From positions 1-34,724 of the forward strand of contig JAZODG010000042.1 of assembly GCA_045596905.1 (NCBI GenBank): 34,724 bases of DNA, in the 5' to 3' direction. Made by a program: the position numbers and the translations under genes. This DNA is from RGIG1681 sp045596905. GTDB taxonomy: Bacteria > Bacillota > Clostridia > Christensenellales > UBA1242. The notes below the pieces were generated by a model. It was not told the origin of the DNA. It worked only from the letters and a program-made list of their open reading frames with translations, and made no database searches. Of this stretch, positions 14,903 through 22,366 are shown piece by piece (position 1 is the first letter of the stretch; each line of letters starts with the position of its first letter).

Positions 14903-14908
14903 TAAAAT
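14903..14908 (+). promoter_or_regulatory. -10 box ahead of the RluA-type gene, leaderless
   Basis: TAAAAT (five of six consensus bases) lies 6 bases before ATG 14915. There is no clear -35 and no Shine-Dalgarno, the same spacing as at spoIIGA and the ylmC-type gene. Confidence 0.35.
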
Positions 14909-14914
14909 TTGCGT

Positions 14915-15769
14915 ATGGAAATCAAAAAAATAATTTGCGAAAAAGAAAAAAGACTTTCAAAATTAATTGATGAAAAATTTAATATTGGTTTTGGACAGAT
15001 TCAAAAATTAATAAGAAATAAAAATATAAAAATTAATGGCAAAAGAATTTCTCAAGATGTGACAGTTGAAGCAGGGAGTGTTGTTGAGTTATATCTAAAG
15101 TCATTTGAACCAAAAATTTATTTTGAAGATGAAGATATTGTTGTTGTGTTCAAACCAAGACAAATTGAAACAGTTAGCGAAAGTGAAAATGATTTAAAAA
15201 GCGAAATGACAAAATACTATAAAAAAGAAATCTTTGCCGTTCACAGGCTTGACCGAAACACCGAAGGACTTGTTGTTTTTGCAAAAAATGAAAAATCAAA
15301 AAATGCCCTTGATGAAGCTTTTAAAAACAGAACAATTCATAAGTTTTATTACGCATGGGTTGTTGGGGTTCCCGAAAAGAAACAAGACAATCTTGTGGCA
15401 TATCTCAAAAAAGATGAAAAAAAATCTTTGGTTACCGTTTCAGATAAAAAACAAGATGGGTATGATGAGATAAAAACAAATTACAGAGTGGTCAAATTTG
15501 ACGAAAAAACTTCGCTTTTAGAAGTAGAGCTTTTGACTGGAAAAACTCATCAAATTAGAGCGCATCTATCACATATCGGGTATCCGATAATAGGTGATGA
15601 AAAATATGGAAATCCAAAAATTAATAAAGAATATAAAAAGAAATATCAAAGTCTTTGTGCTTATAAATTAATATTTGAATTTGATTCAGAAAATTATTTA
15701 TCGCATTTAAGTTCAAAAATCATTGAAATTGATTCAAATGATATTGGTTTTTGTAAAAATTATACATAA
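14915..15769 (+). CDS. RluA-family 23S rRNA pseudouridine synthase
   Basis: 284 residues. An S4 RNA-binding domain covers about residues 10-62 (KLIRNKNIKINGKRI and VEAGSVVELYL). The catalytic domain carries HRLDRNTEGLVVFAK with the catalytic Asp113, the central YYAWVVGVP strand and KTHQIRAHLSHIGYPIIGD, a typical RluA/RluD signature. It isomerises uridines in rRNA, but which positions are modified cannot be read from sequence. ATG 14915 is chosen although there is no Shine-Dalgarno; TTG 14909 is an in-frame alternative without better support. It is followed by a hairpin that also covers the next gene's ribosome binding site. Codon use is especially AT-rich here. Confidence 0.93.
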   Translation: MEIKKIICEKEKRLSKLIDEKFNIGFGQIQKLIRNKNIKINGKRISQDVTVEAGSVVELYLKSFEPKIYFEDEDIVVVFKPRQIETVSESENDLKSEMTKYYKKEIFAVHRLDRNTEGLVVFAKNEKSKNALDEAFKNRTIHKFYYAWVVGVPEKKQDNLVAYLKKDEKKSLVTVSDKKQDGYDEIKTNYRVVKFDEKTSLLEVELLTGKTHQIRAHLSHIGYPIIGDEKYGNPKINKEYKKKYQSLCAYKLIFEFDSENYLSHLSSKIIEIDSNDIGFCKNYT

Positions 15770-15775
15770 AAAATT

Positions 15776-15812
15776 AATCTCTTTTACATACTAGTTGTAA
15801 AGGAGATTTTTT
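15776..15812 (+). promoter_or_regulatory. Terminator-like hairpin that buries the next gene's Shine-Dalgarno
   Basis: AATCTCTTTTAC (15776-15787) pairs over 12 bp (one G-U) with GTAAAGGAGATT (15797-15808), with a 9-base loop, followed by six T ending right at ATG 15813. The ribosome binding site AAAGGAG (15799-15805) lies wholly in the 3' arm. It can both terminate rluA-type transcripts and silence translation of any read-through. CATACTAG (15787-15794) within it resembles a sigma-E -10 box; a transcript starting near 15801 would lack the 5' arm. Confidence 0.7.
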
Positions 15813-16610
15813 ATGTCGGTTAGTTTGGTTATTGTTTCAATTTTAATTTTGCTTGTTATGTTTGGTGCAGGACAGAAGATTTTGGATAACATGCGTTTAA
15901 ATGACAAATCAGCGCTTGTTATTTTGATTGCAATTTGTGTTGGACTTGTTATTCCACCAATCTGGATAGGTGAATATTTTAGTTTTTCAATCGGTGGATT
16001 TTTGATTCCACTTGCCATTGCAATTTATATGTTATTTTCATGTGGCAAAAGTGATTTGGTTAGATGTTTATTCGCAACGATTATTGTTGCAGGTTTGATT
16101 TATGGACTTGAATGGGTGCTTCCTGCAGACCCTGAAGAAATGGTTATAGACAATATGTATTTATATGGTGTAATTGCTGGTGTTGTTAGCTATTTACTTG
16201 GAAAAAGTAGAAGAAATGCGTTTATTTCATGTCTGTTTGGTATAACAATTGCTCAAGTTGTGCAGTGGATTATTAATATGGCTACAAATCAAAAGAGTAT
16301 TTTGGGGCTTGGTGTAGGTGGTGCATTTTCAACATATATTGTTGCCATAATAATCTCTGTTGCGCTCTGTGAATTTATTGGCAGATGTGTTGAGAGTGCA
16401 ACAATTCATAAAGAGAAAAAAGAGTATAATTTTGAAACACATTCTTATGATTCTGAAAAGAATGGAAAACTATCAGATAATAAAAATGATAAGGACCACA
16501 GAATTAAAAATATAGAAAACGCAAACGGTGTTAAAATATTGCGAAATAGTGGTAAAAAGACGCAAAATAACGCAAAAATATCTTCTGGTGGTGCTAAAAA
16601 TGAGATTTAA
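15813..16610 (+). CDS. Polytopic membrane protein upstream of spoIIP (DUF1614-like)
   Basis: 265 residues with seven or so hydrophobic segments over residues 1-190, including IGGFLIPLAIAIYML and the polar-flanked EWVLPADPEEM loop, then a long hydrophilic Lys/Asn-rich cytoplasmic tail of about 70 residues. The IGGFLIP segment recalls DUF1614 membrane proteins that I remember from clostridia, but I cannot confirm it. AAAGGAG lies 7 bases before ATG 15813, inside a hairpin arm. Its end overlaps the spoIIP start by 11 bases, so the two are translationally coupled and it may work with SpoIIP in engulfment; that is inference from position only. Confidence 0.75.
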   Translation: MSVSLVIVSILILLVMFGAGQKILDNMRLNDKSALVILIAICVGLVIPPIWIGEYFSFSIGGFLIPLAIAIYMLFSCGKSDLVRCLFATIIVAGLIYGLEWVLPADPEEMVIDNMYLYGVIAGVVSYLLGKSRRNAFISCLFGITIAQVVQWIINMATNQKSILGLGVGGAFSTYIVAIIISVALCEFIGRCVESATIHKEKKEYNFETHSYDSEKNGKLSDNKNDKDHRIKNIENANGVKILRNSGKKTQNNAKISSGGAKNEI

Positions 16611-17766
16611 GAAAGTTTTAATGATTCTAATTTGTATGATTTTTTCGTTGGGTTTTATTGGTGCTCCAACAGGTAATATAGCATTTGCAGATACAAATAA
16701 AACATATTACACCGTTTATGATGAAAGCAAAAAGAACATAGTTTTGCTTAAGGGTGGAGAGATAAACGAAGGCGATAAATATCTTTCTGGTGACAATAAA
16801 CTTTATGTTATTTCCGACATTGATGAAGTGAAGAAAACTGCTATTGCAAAATTTTTAAATGATGAAAAGTTGCCAGAATACAATGTTCAGCCAAAGAGCA
16901 AGCAAACTTCTGCAATGGCAGCTGTAACAAAAAAGGTTGGTGTTTATCATACCCATAATGATGAATGTTACTTTACTCCTGACGGCACGGATTCTCTTTA
17001 CGGCAAAGGTGGTATTCATGACGTTGGAAAGTCGTTTGTTTCTAATTTAGAAAAACTTGGAATCACTGCCATTTATAGAGAAGATTTACATCTTCCACAC
17101 AACTCTGGTGCATACACAAGAAGCCAAGTGACTGCGTCAGCACTTCTTGATAGTGGAGCTAATGCTATTTTTGATTTGCATAGAGACTCAACAAAAAGAG
17201 ATTATTATTTAACCAAAGTTGACGGAGAGAAAATGAGTTCAATCAGAATGGTTGTTGGTTCATCAAGTTCAAACTATGAAGAAAATAAAAAGTTTGCTTA
17301 TTCAATCAAGTCTTATGCAGATTCAGTTTATCCTGGACTTATTAAAGACATTTATTTTGGAAAGGGCAATTATAATCAACAACTCTCAACCAGAGCTATG
17401 CTTTTTGAAATGGGCTGCGAAAATATTGAAAAAGATTTAGTTTTAAAGTCAACCGAATATTTGGCAAAAACTTTAGACGTTGTGCTTTATGGCAGTGAAA
17501 ATGCAAGCAAAGAAACTCTTGCTGATGTTTCACTTACCGATGCAAACGGCAACGCTTCAACAATAACAGGCGTTGTGAGTGATGCTGGTGTCAAAAATAC
17601 TTCAGTAAACTCAAACACTACGCTTTATGTTGTGCTTGGCATTATTGGTGGGGCTATTTTGATTTTGACAGTGGTGCTTCTTGTTTCAAAAAAGGCAAGA
17701 TATAAAGTTGGTAGATTTTTCTCTGAAATGTTTGCAGGAATTTTTGGAAAAAAGAAAGCTAATTAA
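16600..17766 (+). CDS. spoIIP: Stage II sporulation protein P (SpoIIP), peptidoglycan hydrolase
   Basis: 388 residues. SpoIIP is an amidase/endopeptidase that, with SpoIID and SpoIIM, thins septal peptidoglycan and drives engulfment. Hydrophobic residues 5-30 end in IAFADT, so it is a signal peptide or an N-terminal anchor. Catalytic motifs are VYHTHNDECY (H117, H119, E122) and FDLHRDS (H194), plus the late LFEMGCEN segment. Unusually there is a second strong membrane helix (about 342-362) and a basic cytoplasmic tail ending GKKKAN; typical SpoIIP is anchored only at its N-terminus. ATG 16600 overlaps the upstream gene by 11 bases; the longer frame from 16528 is a shadow of that gene. A terminator follows. 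Confidence 0.9.
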   Translation: MRFKKVLMILICMIFSLGFIGAPTGNIAFADTNKTYYTVYDESKKNIVLLKGGEINEGDKYLSGDNKLYVISDIDEVKKTAIAKFLNDEKLPEYNVQPKSKQTSAMAAVTKKVGVYHTHNDECYFTPDGTDSLYGKGGIHDVGKSFVSNLEKLGITAIYREDLHLPHNSGAYTRSQVTASALLDSGANAIFDLHRDSTKRDYYLTKVDGEKMSSIRMVVGSSSSNYEENKKFAYSIKSYADSVYPGLIKDIYFGKGNYNQQLSTRAMLFEMGCENIEKDLVLKSTEYLAKTLDVVLYGSENASKETLADVSLTDANGNASTITGVVSDAGVKNTSVNSNTTLYVVLGIIGGAILILTVVLLVSKKARYKVGRFFSEMFAGIFGKKKAN

Positions 17767-17770
17767 AATT

Positions 17771-17801
17771 AATACCGAAGGCGATGCTTTCGGTATTTTT
17801 A
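17771..17801 (+). terminator. Intrinsic terminator after spoIIP
   Basis: AATACCGAAGGC (17771-17782) pairs with GCTTTCGGTATT (17786-17797, one G-U) around GAT, followed by T run. Confidence 0.9.
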
Positions 17802-17820
17802 TTTTAATAAAATAAATATC

Positions 17821-17849
17821 TTGCTAAAAGAGATGTTTTTGTTTATAAT
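17821..17849 (+). promoter_or_regulatory. Sigma-A promoter of der-plsY-tkt operon
   Basis: TTGCTA (17821-17826), a 17-base spacer and a perfect TATAAT (17844-17849). Start near 17856, about 12 bases before ATG 17868. Confidence 0.6.
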
Positions 17850-17867
17850 AAAATGGTAGAGGTATGT

Positions 17868-19193
17868 ATGAAAGAACCACTTGTTGCAATAGTTGGCCGT
17901 CCTAACGTTGGAAAGTCAACTTTATTTAATAGAATCGTAGGAAAAAGAGTTTCAATAGTTAATGATGAGCCTGGCGTTACACGTGACAGGATTTTTGCTC
18001 GTGCAAGCTGGCTTGATAATAATTTCACATTAATCGATACAGGTGGTCTTGATTTTGAAAAACAAGATGAAATTTCTGTGAATATTGTTAAGCAAGCAAA
18101 AATGGCAATTGAAATGGCAGACGTAACCATGTTTGTTGTTGACGGAATGGCAGGGCTTACAAGTCAAGACCATGAAGTTATTTCAGTGCTTCGCAAGTCA
18201 AGAAAGAAAATCATTTTGGTTGTTAATAAAATTGACAACTATGACGAAAATATTATGTACGAATATTATGAGCTTGGACTTGGCGAACCATTCTTGGTTT
18301 CAAGTGTTCATGGCAAGGGTGTGGGTGACCTTCTTGACAAGGTTGTGTCATATTTCCCAAAAGAACAGCTTCAAGTTGAAGACCCTGATGTTGTGAAAAT
18401 TGCAATCGTTGGAAAACCAAATGCAGGAAAGTCAAGTTTGATTAACCGTTTGGTTGGCGAAGATAGAGTTATTGTTTCAAGCATTGCTGGAACAACCCGT
18501 GACTCAGTTGACATTCCATTTAAGTATAACGGAAAGAAATATTCATTGATTGACACTGCAGGAATGAGAAGAAAGAGCAAGATTGAAGATAAAACCGTTG
18601 AAAGATATTCAATCATCAGAACTCTTGATTCAATCAGAAACGCAGATGTTGTTTTGCTTGTTATTGATGTTACAACTGAAATTTCTGACCAAGACCTTAA
18701 GATTGCAAGTTTCATTAATGAACAAAACAAACCATCGGTTATTGTTTTGAATAAATGGGATTTGGTTGAAAAAGATACAAACACAATGCATAAGTTTGAA
18801 GAAAAACTTGGCGTTGAATTTGCGTTTATGTCATATTATAAATCTGTTTATTTGTCAGCGCTTTTAGGAAAGAGAACTGAAAAGCTTATGCCGGCAATCA
18901 ATAAGGTTTTGGAAAATTCGCAAAGAAAGGTTTCATCAGGTGCGCTTAATGATGTATTGCAAGATGCGTATATGATTAACAGTCCAACATATAAAAAGAA
19001 CAAGAAGTTGCGTATTTTTTATGCAACACAAACAGGTGTTACCCCACCAACATTTGTTCTTTTTGTTAATGATATCAATTTGATGACTGATAACTATTTG
19101 AGATATCTTGAAAACAATATCAGAAAAGCATTTGATTTTGAAGGCACTCCAATTAGGATTACTATGAAGTGCAAGAAAGAAGAAGATATTTAG
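17868..19193 (+). CDS. der: Ribosome-assembly GTPase Der (EngA)
   Basis: 441 residues with the tandem GTPase domains unique to Der: first P-loop GRPNVGKST (10-18) with DTGG, second P-loop GKPNAGKSS with DTAGMRR; NKID and NKWD motifs give guanine specificity in each. A C-terminal KH-like domain follows, with PTYKKNKKLRIFYATQ. It acts in 50S subunit assembly. I choose ATG 17868 because AGAGG lies 5 bases upstream and Der proteins begin this way; ATG 17853 is only 3 bases from the -10 box. plsY follows after 9 bases, a common neighbour in Firmicutes. Confidence 0.98.
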   Translation: MKEPLVAIVGRPNVGKSTLFNRIVGKRVSIVNDEPGVTRDRIFARASWLDNNFTLIDTGGLDFEKQDEISVNIVKQAKMAIEMADVTMFVVDGMAGLTSQDHEVISVLRKSRKKIILVVNKIDNYDENIMYEYYELGLGEPFLVSSVHGKGVGDLLDKVVSYFPKEQLQVEDPDVVKIAIVGKPNAGKSSLINRLVGEDRVIVSSIAGTTRDSVDIPFKYNGKKYSLIDTAGMRRKSKIEDKTVERYSIIRTLDSIRNADVVLLVIDVTTEISDQDLKIASFINEQNKPSVIVLNKWDLVEKDTNTMHKFEEKLGVEFAFMSYYKSVYLSALLGKRTEKLMPAINKVLENSQRKVSSGALNDVLQDAYMINSPTYKKNKKLRIFYATQTGVTPPTFVLFVNDINLMTDNYLRYLENNIRKAFDFEGTPIRITMKCKKEEDI

Positions 19194-19202
19194 GAGAAAA
19201 AT

Positions 19203-19862
19203 ATGATTTGGTGGCAAGTTGCACTGGTTATTGTTGTGTCATATTTTTGTGGTAATATTTCTTTTGCAAGAATTATTGCTAAAACAAAAAATCAAGACAT
19301 AACCAAGCTTGGAAGTGGAAATCCGGGCATGACAAATGTGTTAAGAAATTATGGCTTTAAGTTTGGTGTTATCAATTTGGCACTTGACATGTTAAAGTCG
19401 TTCGTTCCTGCACTTGTTAGCTTTTATGTGTTCGGTGAAAGCTATGTTATGCTTTATATTGCCGGATTTTCTAGCATCTTTGGACATATGTTTCCAGTTG
19501 TTTATAAATTTAAAGGTGGCAAGGGTGTTTCAAGCACAATCGGAATGTTCCTTGCAGCAAACCCACTTGCAACACTGATTATGATTGTGATTGGTTTTGT
19601 TGTGTGGCTTGTGTTTGAATATGGTTCAGTTGTAAGCTTTTTGGCTATGTCTTGCTTAACCATAATTGAAGGCATCAGAGCAAGAATGAACCTTGCAAGC
19701 ATTGACAGCAATATTGTGTGTTTGTTATTGTTTGCTTTGTTTTTGCTCACATGGTATGCACATAGAAAAAATATTGAAAGATTGCTTTTAGGAAAAGAAA
19801 ATAAGGCAAGTATTATAAAGAAGACTAACAAAAAATTGAAAACAAAAAAGATTAAGGAGTAA
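19203..19862 (+). CDS. plsY: Acyl-phosphate:glycerol-3-phosphate acyltransferase PlsY
   Basis: 219 residues, five or so membrane helices. PlsY acylates glycerol-3-phosphate from acyl-phosphate, the first step of membrane phospholipid synthesis. Signature motifs: GSGNPGMTNVLR (37-48), GHMFPVVYKFKGGKGVSS and the late RARMNLAS region. The C-terminus is an unusual Lys-rich tail (KKTNKKLKTKKIKE). GGAGA precedes ATG 19203. It is in an operon with der upstream and the SHOCT protein 2 bases downstream. Confidence 0.97.
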   Translation: MIWWQVALVIVVSYFCGNISFARIIAKTKNQDITKLGSGNPGMTNVLRNYGFKFGVINLALDMLKSFVPALVSFYVFGESYVMLYIAGFSSIFGHMFPVVYKFKGGKGVSSTIGMFLAANPLATLIMIVIGFVVWLVFEYGSVVSFLAMSCLTIIEGIRARMNLASIDSNIVCLLLFALFLLTWYAHRKNIERLLLGKENKASIIKKTNKKLKTKKIKE

Positions 19863-19864
19863 TC

Positions 19865-20395
19865 ATGAAAAAAACAAGAGTTGTTTTGGATATATTATCT
19901 GTTATTAGCTTCGTTTTTGGAGCCTTGTATTGCTTTACTTTAGTGTTTATTCCTGTTGGAGTTTATTGCTTCTCTGCAGGAAAGTTATTTTCATCAAAAG
20001 CAGACCATTTGCTTGATAATTATTCGACAGACAAAAAAACAATGGTTAGATATTTTATTTTTATTGCAATAGTTTGTTTCCCACTTGGGCTTTTGTCAAT
20101 CCTTGCACATGCATTCCTTTATGGAAATAATGTTAAGGTTGATAATTTCAACTATGTAAAAATAACAACAGTTGAGCCAGAAGAAAAGGAAGAAACAAAA
20201 GATAACAGCGACGAAAAACAAGAATCAAAAGAAGAACAAACAGCTGAAGAACCAGCAAAAGAAGAACAAACAGAAACTGAAGAAGAAAAACTTGAAAAGC
20301 TTGCAAAACTTGAAAACTTTAAAGAAAAGGGTATTATAACCGAAGAAGAGTTTGAAATGGCAAGAGAACAAATGTTTGGAAAAAAGGATGAATAA
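19865..20395 (+). CDS. Two-helix membrane protein with C-terminal SHOCT domain
   Basis: 176 residues: two membrane helices (about 8-38 and 60-85), then an acidic Glu/Lys-rich low-complexity linker (about 105-140), then a C-terminal helix pair KLAKLENFKEKGIITEEEF that fits the SHOCT pattern (short C-terminal domain, usually an oligomerisation or interaction module). Function unknown. AAGGAG precedes ATG 19865. The transketolase start overlaps its stop by 8 bases, so the two are coupled; a functional link is unproven. Confidence 0.8.
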   Translation: MKKTRVVLDILSVISFVFGALYCFTLVFIPVGVYCFSAGKLFSSKADHLLDNYSTDKKTMVRYFIFIAIVCFPLGLLSILAHAFLYGNNVKVDNFNYVKITTVEPEEKEETKDNSDEKQESKEEQTAEEPAKEEQTETEEEKLEKLAKLENFKEKGIITEEEFEMAREQMFGKKDE

Positions 20396-22277
20396 AACCA
20401 AGAATCTAGCAACCCCAATAGACTTGAAAGGTGTGGCAGAAGATATTAGATATGACATTCTCACTATGTGTTATAAGTGTGGAAAGCAAAAAGGACACTT
20501 AGGTGGAAGTATGTCAGCAGTCGAAATCTTAGCCACCCTTTATTGTCATGAGACAAATTTGAAAAAAGCAAATGCTGGTGAGATTTTTTGGGAAGATAGA
20601 GACCGTGTAATTTTGAGTAAAGGTCATGCGTCTCTTGCAATGTATGCAGCTATGAAGCATGCTGGTATTGTTAGCCAAGAAATGATTGAAGGGGATATTA
20701 GGGGTGATGAATCAATTCTATATCGTCACTCTAAAAGAAACACTGACTTTGCAATAGAATATTCTTCTGGAAGCCTTGGACTGGGTCTTGGTTTTGGCAT
20801 TGGTGTTTTGGAGGGCTTAAAGAGAAAAAATAGCAACGCTAAAGTTTATGTTATTGTTGGCGACGGTGAATGTGATGAAGGCTCAATTTGGGAGAGCGCT
20901 GCATATGCTGGAGCAAACAAACTAGAAAACTTGATTGTTATTATTGATAGAAACAAGCTGCAGTTAGACGGACCAACAAAAGATGTTTTGAGTTTCGAAA
21001 ATATGGCTGAAAGATGGTCTGCATTTGGATTTGAAACCGTGACATGTGATGGTCATGATTTTGAGTCGTTAGCTTGTGCATTTGCACATAAACACAAAAA
21101 CAAACCACTTGCAATTATTGCAAACACTGTTAAGGGTAAAGGCGTTTCATTTGCCGAAAATAAGGTTGAATGGCATGGAAATTATCTTGATGATGCAAGC
21201 TATTATATTGCCATTGATGAGATTGGCATATCAAGTGAAAGATTAAAAGCAAAAGAACTTGCAAAAGAACAATTTAAGCTTAAAAATCATGTGTATAACC
21301 AATCCAAAGAAAATTATGATATTTCACTCATTGATTTTGATGCGTCTTATTGGAATTCGTTTTGTTCAAAATATGCCGTTGGCGAAGTCGCTTATGAACT
21401 TGCAAAAAAGAACAAAAATATAGTGCTTTGCTATTCAGATTGTGGCAGAAGAATAGGTGCTGAAAAACTAGAAAAGAATCTTCCAGACAATGCTATTCAA
21501 GTGGGTATTTCAGAGCAAAATCAAATTTTGATTGCTGCTGGTCTTGCAAGTGAAGGTTTCAACGTGATTGTTGCGTCTTATGCGCCATTTATCACGGGCA
21601 GAGTTTATGACCAGCTTCGTGTGTGCGTTGGATATATGAACTTGCCACTAACAATTGTTGGTTTAGGTGCAGGTTTTGAAAGTTCAGACCTTGGTTCAAC
21701 ACACACAATGTTTAATGATATTTCTTTGATGTATAGCCTTGGAAATGTGAATGTTTGCATGCCGAAAAATTCTGTTGATGTTGCTCAAATGATTGCTGAA
21801 AGCGTTATGGAAAACAAATCAACATATATTAGATTAACATCAAATGAAGATAGTGCAAAAACAATGCCGTTGGTTATGGTTGATTCATTCAATAAGATTT
21901 TGATTATGGGGAATTCGTCAGAAGAAACATGCATTGTTTCGGTTGGAGCTGTGTCATATGAAGCCATAAAGGCTCAAGAAATCTTGAAAAATGAAGGTGT
22001 AGGAACTGTTGTTTATATGGTTCCAAACACAGAACTTATTAATGAAGACTTTGTTCAAATTTTAAGCAAAAAGAAAAAAGTTTTTGTGCTTGAAGAACAT
22101 GGAGAGATTTTTGGCATTAAGTCAATTATTATGCATGTTGCAGCTGAGAACAATGTGCACATAAACATCAAATCAATTGCTGTTAAAAATAATTTTCATA
22201 TTGCAGATTTGCCAACAAAATTAAGAGAGAAAAACGGGTTGAATGCAAAAGCAATAGCTGAGATTATAAAAAAATAA
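20388..22277 (+). CDS. tkt: Transketolase, fused two-domain type
   Basis: 629 residues, the full three-domain architecture in one chain, whereas many clostridia split it in two genes. The thiamine diphosphate half has GHLGGSMSAVEILATLY, LSKGHASLAMYAA and the GDGECDEGSIWE motif (158-169) followed by DRNKLQLDG. The pyrimidine half has ISEQNQILIAAGLASEG, with the cofactor-activating Glu. Sequence style resembles the split-type transketolases fused end to end. The donor-site motif GEDGPTHQP of classical transketolase is replaced by SSDLGSTH, so the sugar substrate may differ; pentose phosphate metabolism is the default role. ATG 20388 overlaps the upstream stop by 8 bases; GGA is 7 bases upstream. 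Last gene of the der operon. Confidence 0.9.
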   Translation: MNKTKNLATPIDLKGVAEDIRYDILTMCYKCGKQKGHLGGSMSAVEILATLYCHETNLKKANAGEIFWEDRDRVILSKGHASLAMYAAMKHAGIVSQEMIEGDIRGDESILYRHSKRNTDFAIEYSSGSLGLGLGFGIGVLEGLKRKNSNAKVYVIVGDGECDEGSIWESAAYAGANKLENLIVIIDRNKLQLDGPTKDVLSFENMAERWSAFGFETVTCDGHDFESLACAFAHKHKNKPLAIIANTVKGKGVSFAENKVEWHGNYLDDASYYIAIDEIGISSERLKAKELAKEQFKLKNHVYNQSKENYDISLIDFDASYWNSFCSKYAVGEVAYELAKKNKNIVLCYSDCGRRIGAEKLEKNLPDNAIQVGISEQNQILIAAGLASEGFNVIVASYAPFITGRVYDQLRVCVGYMNLPLTIVGLGAGFESSDLGSTHTMFNDISLMYSLGNVNVCMPKNSVDVAQMIAESVMENKSTYIRLTSNEDSAKTMPLVMVDSFNKILIMGNSSEETCIVSVGAVSYEAIKAQEILKNEGVGTVVYMVPNTELINEDFVQILSKKKKVFVLEEHGEIFGIKSIIMHVAAENNVHINIKSIAVKNNFHIADLPTKLREKNGLNAKAIAEIIKK

Positions 22278-22305
22278 AATGTGAAATTTCGGTTTCACAT
22301 TTTTT
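22276..22305 (+). terminator. Intrinsic terminator after transketolase
   Basis: AAAATGTGAAA (22276-22286) pairs with TTTCACATTTT (22293-22303), loop TTTCGG, T run. It separates the der operon from spoIVA. Confidence 0.9.
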
Positions 22306-22309
22306 ATTT

Positions 22310-22338
22310 GAATATTTATGTTTTCAGTTTCATATATC
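22310..22338 (+). promoter_or_regulatory. Sigma-E-type promoter of spoIVA
   Basis: GAATATT (22310-22316) matches the sigma-E -35 pattern kMATATT exactly; 14 bases later CATATATC (22331-22338) matches the -10 pattern CATACAnT at the key CATA and following A. No sigma-A promoter fits better. spoIVA is a sigma-E gene in Bacillus subtilis, and sigE lies in this window. Confidence 0.6.
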
Positions 22339-22366
22339 ATTGGTAGAAGTAAAATTTGGAGGATAT

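Noticed and set aside
20152..20464. Two minus-strand open frames rich in Ser/Phe
   Set aside because: They are antisense shadows of the Glu/Lys-rich linker of the SHOCT protein.
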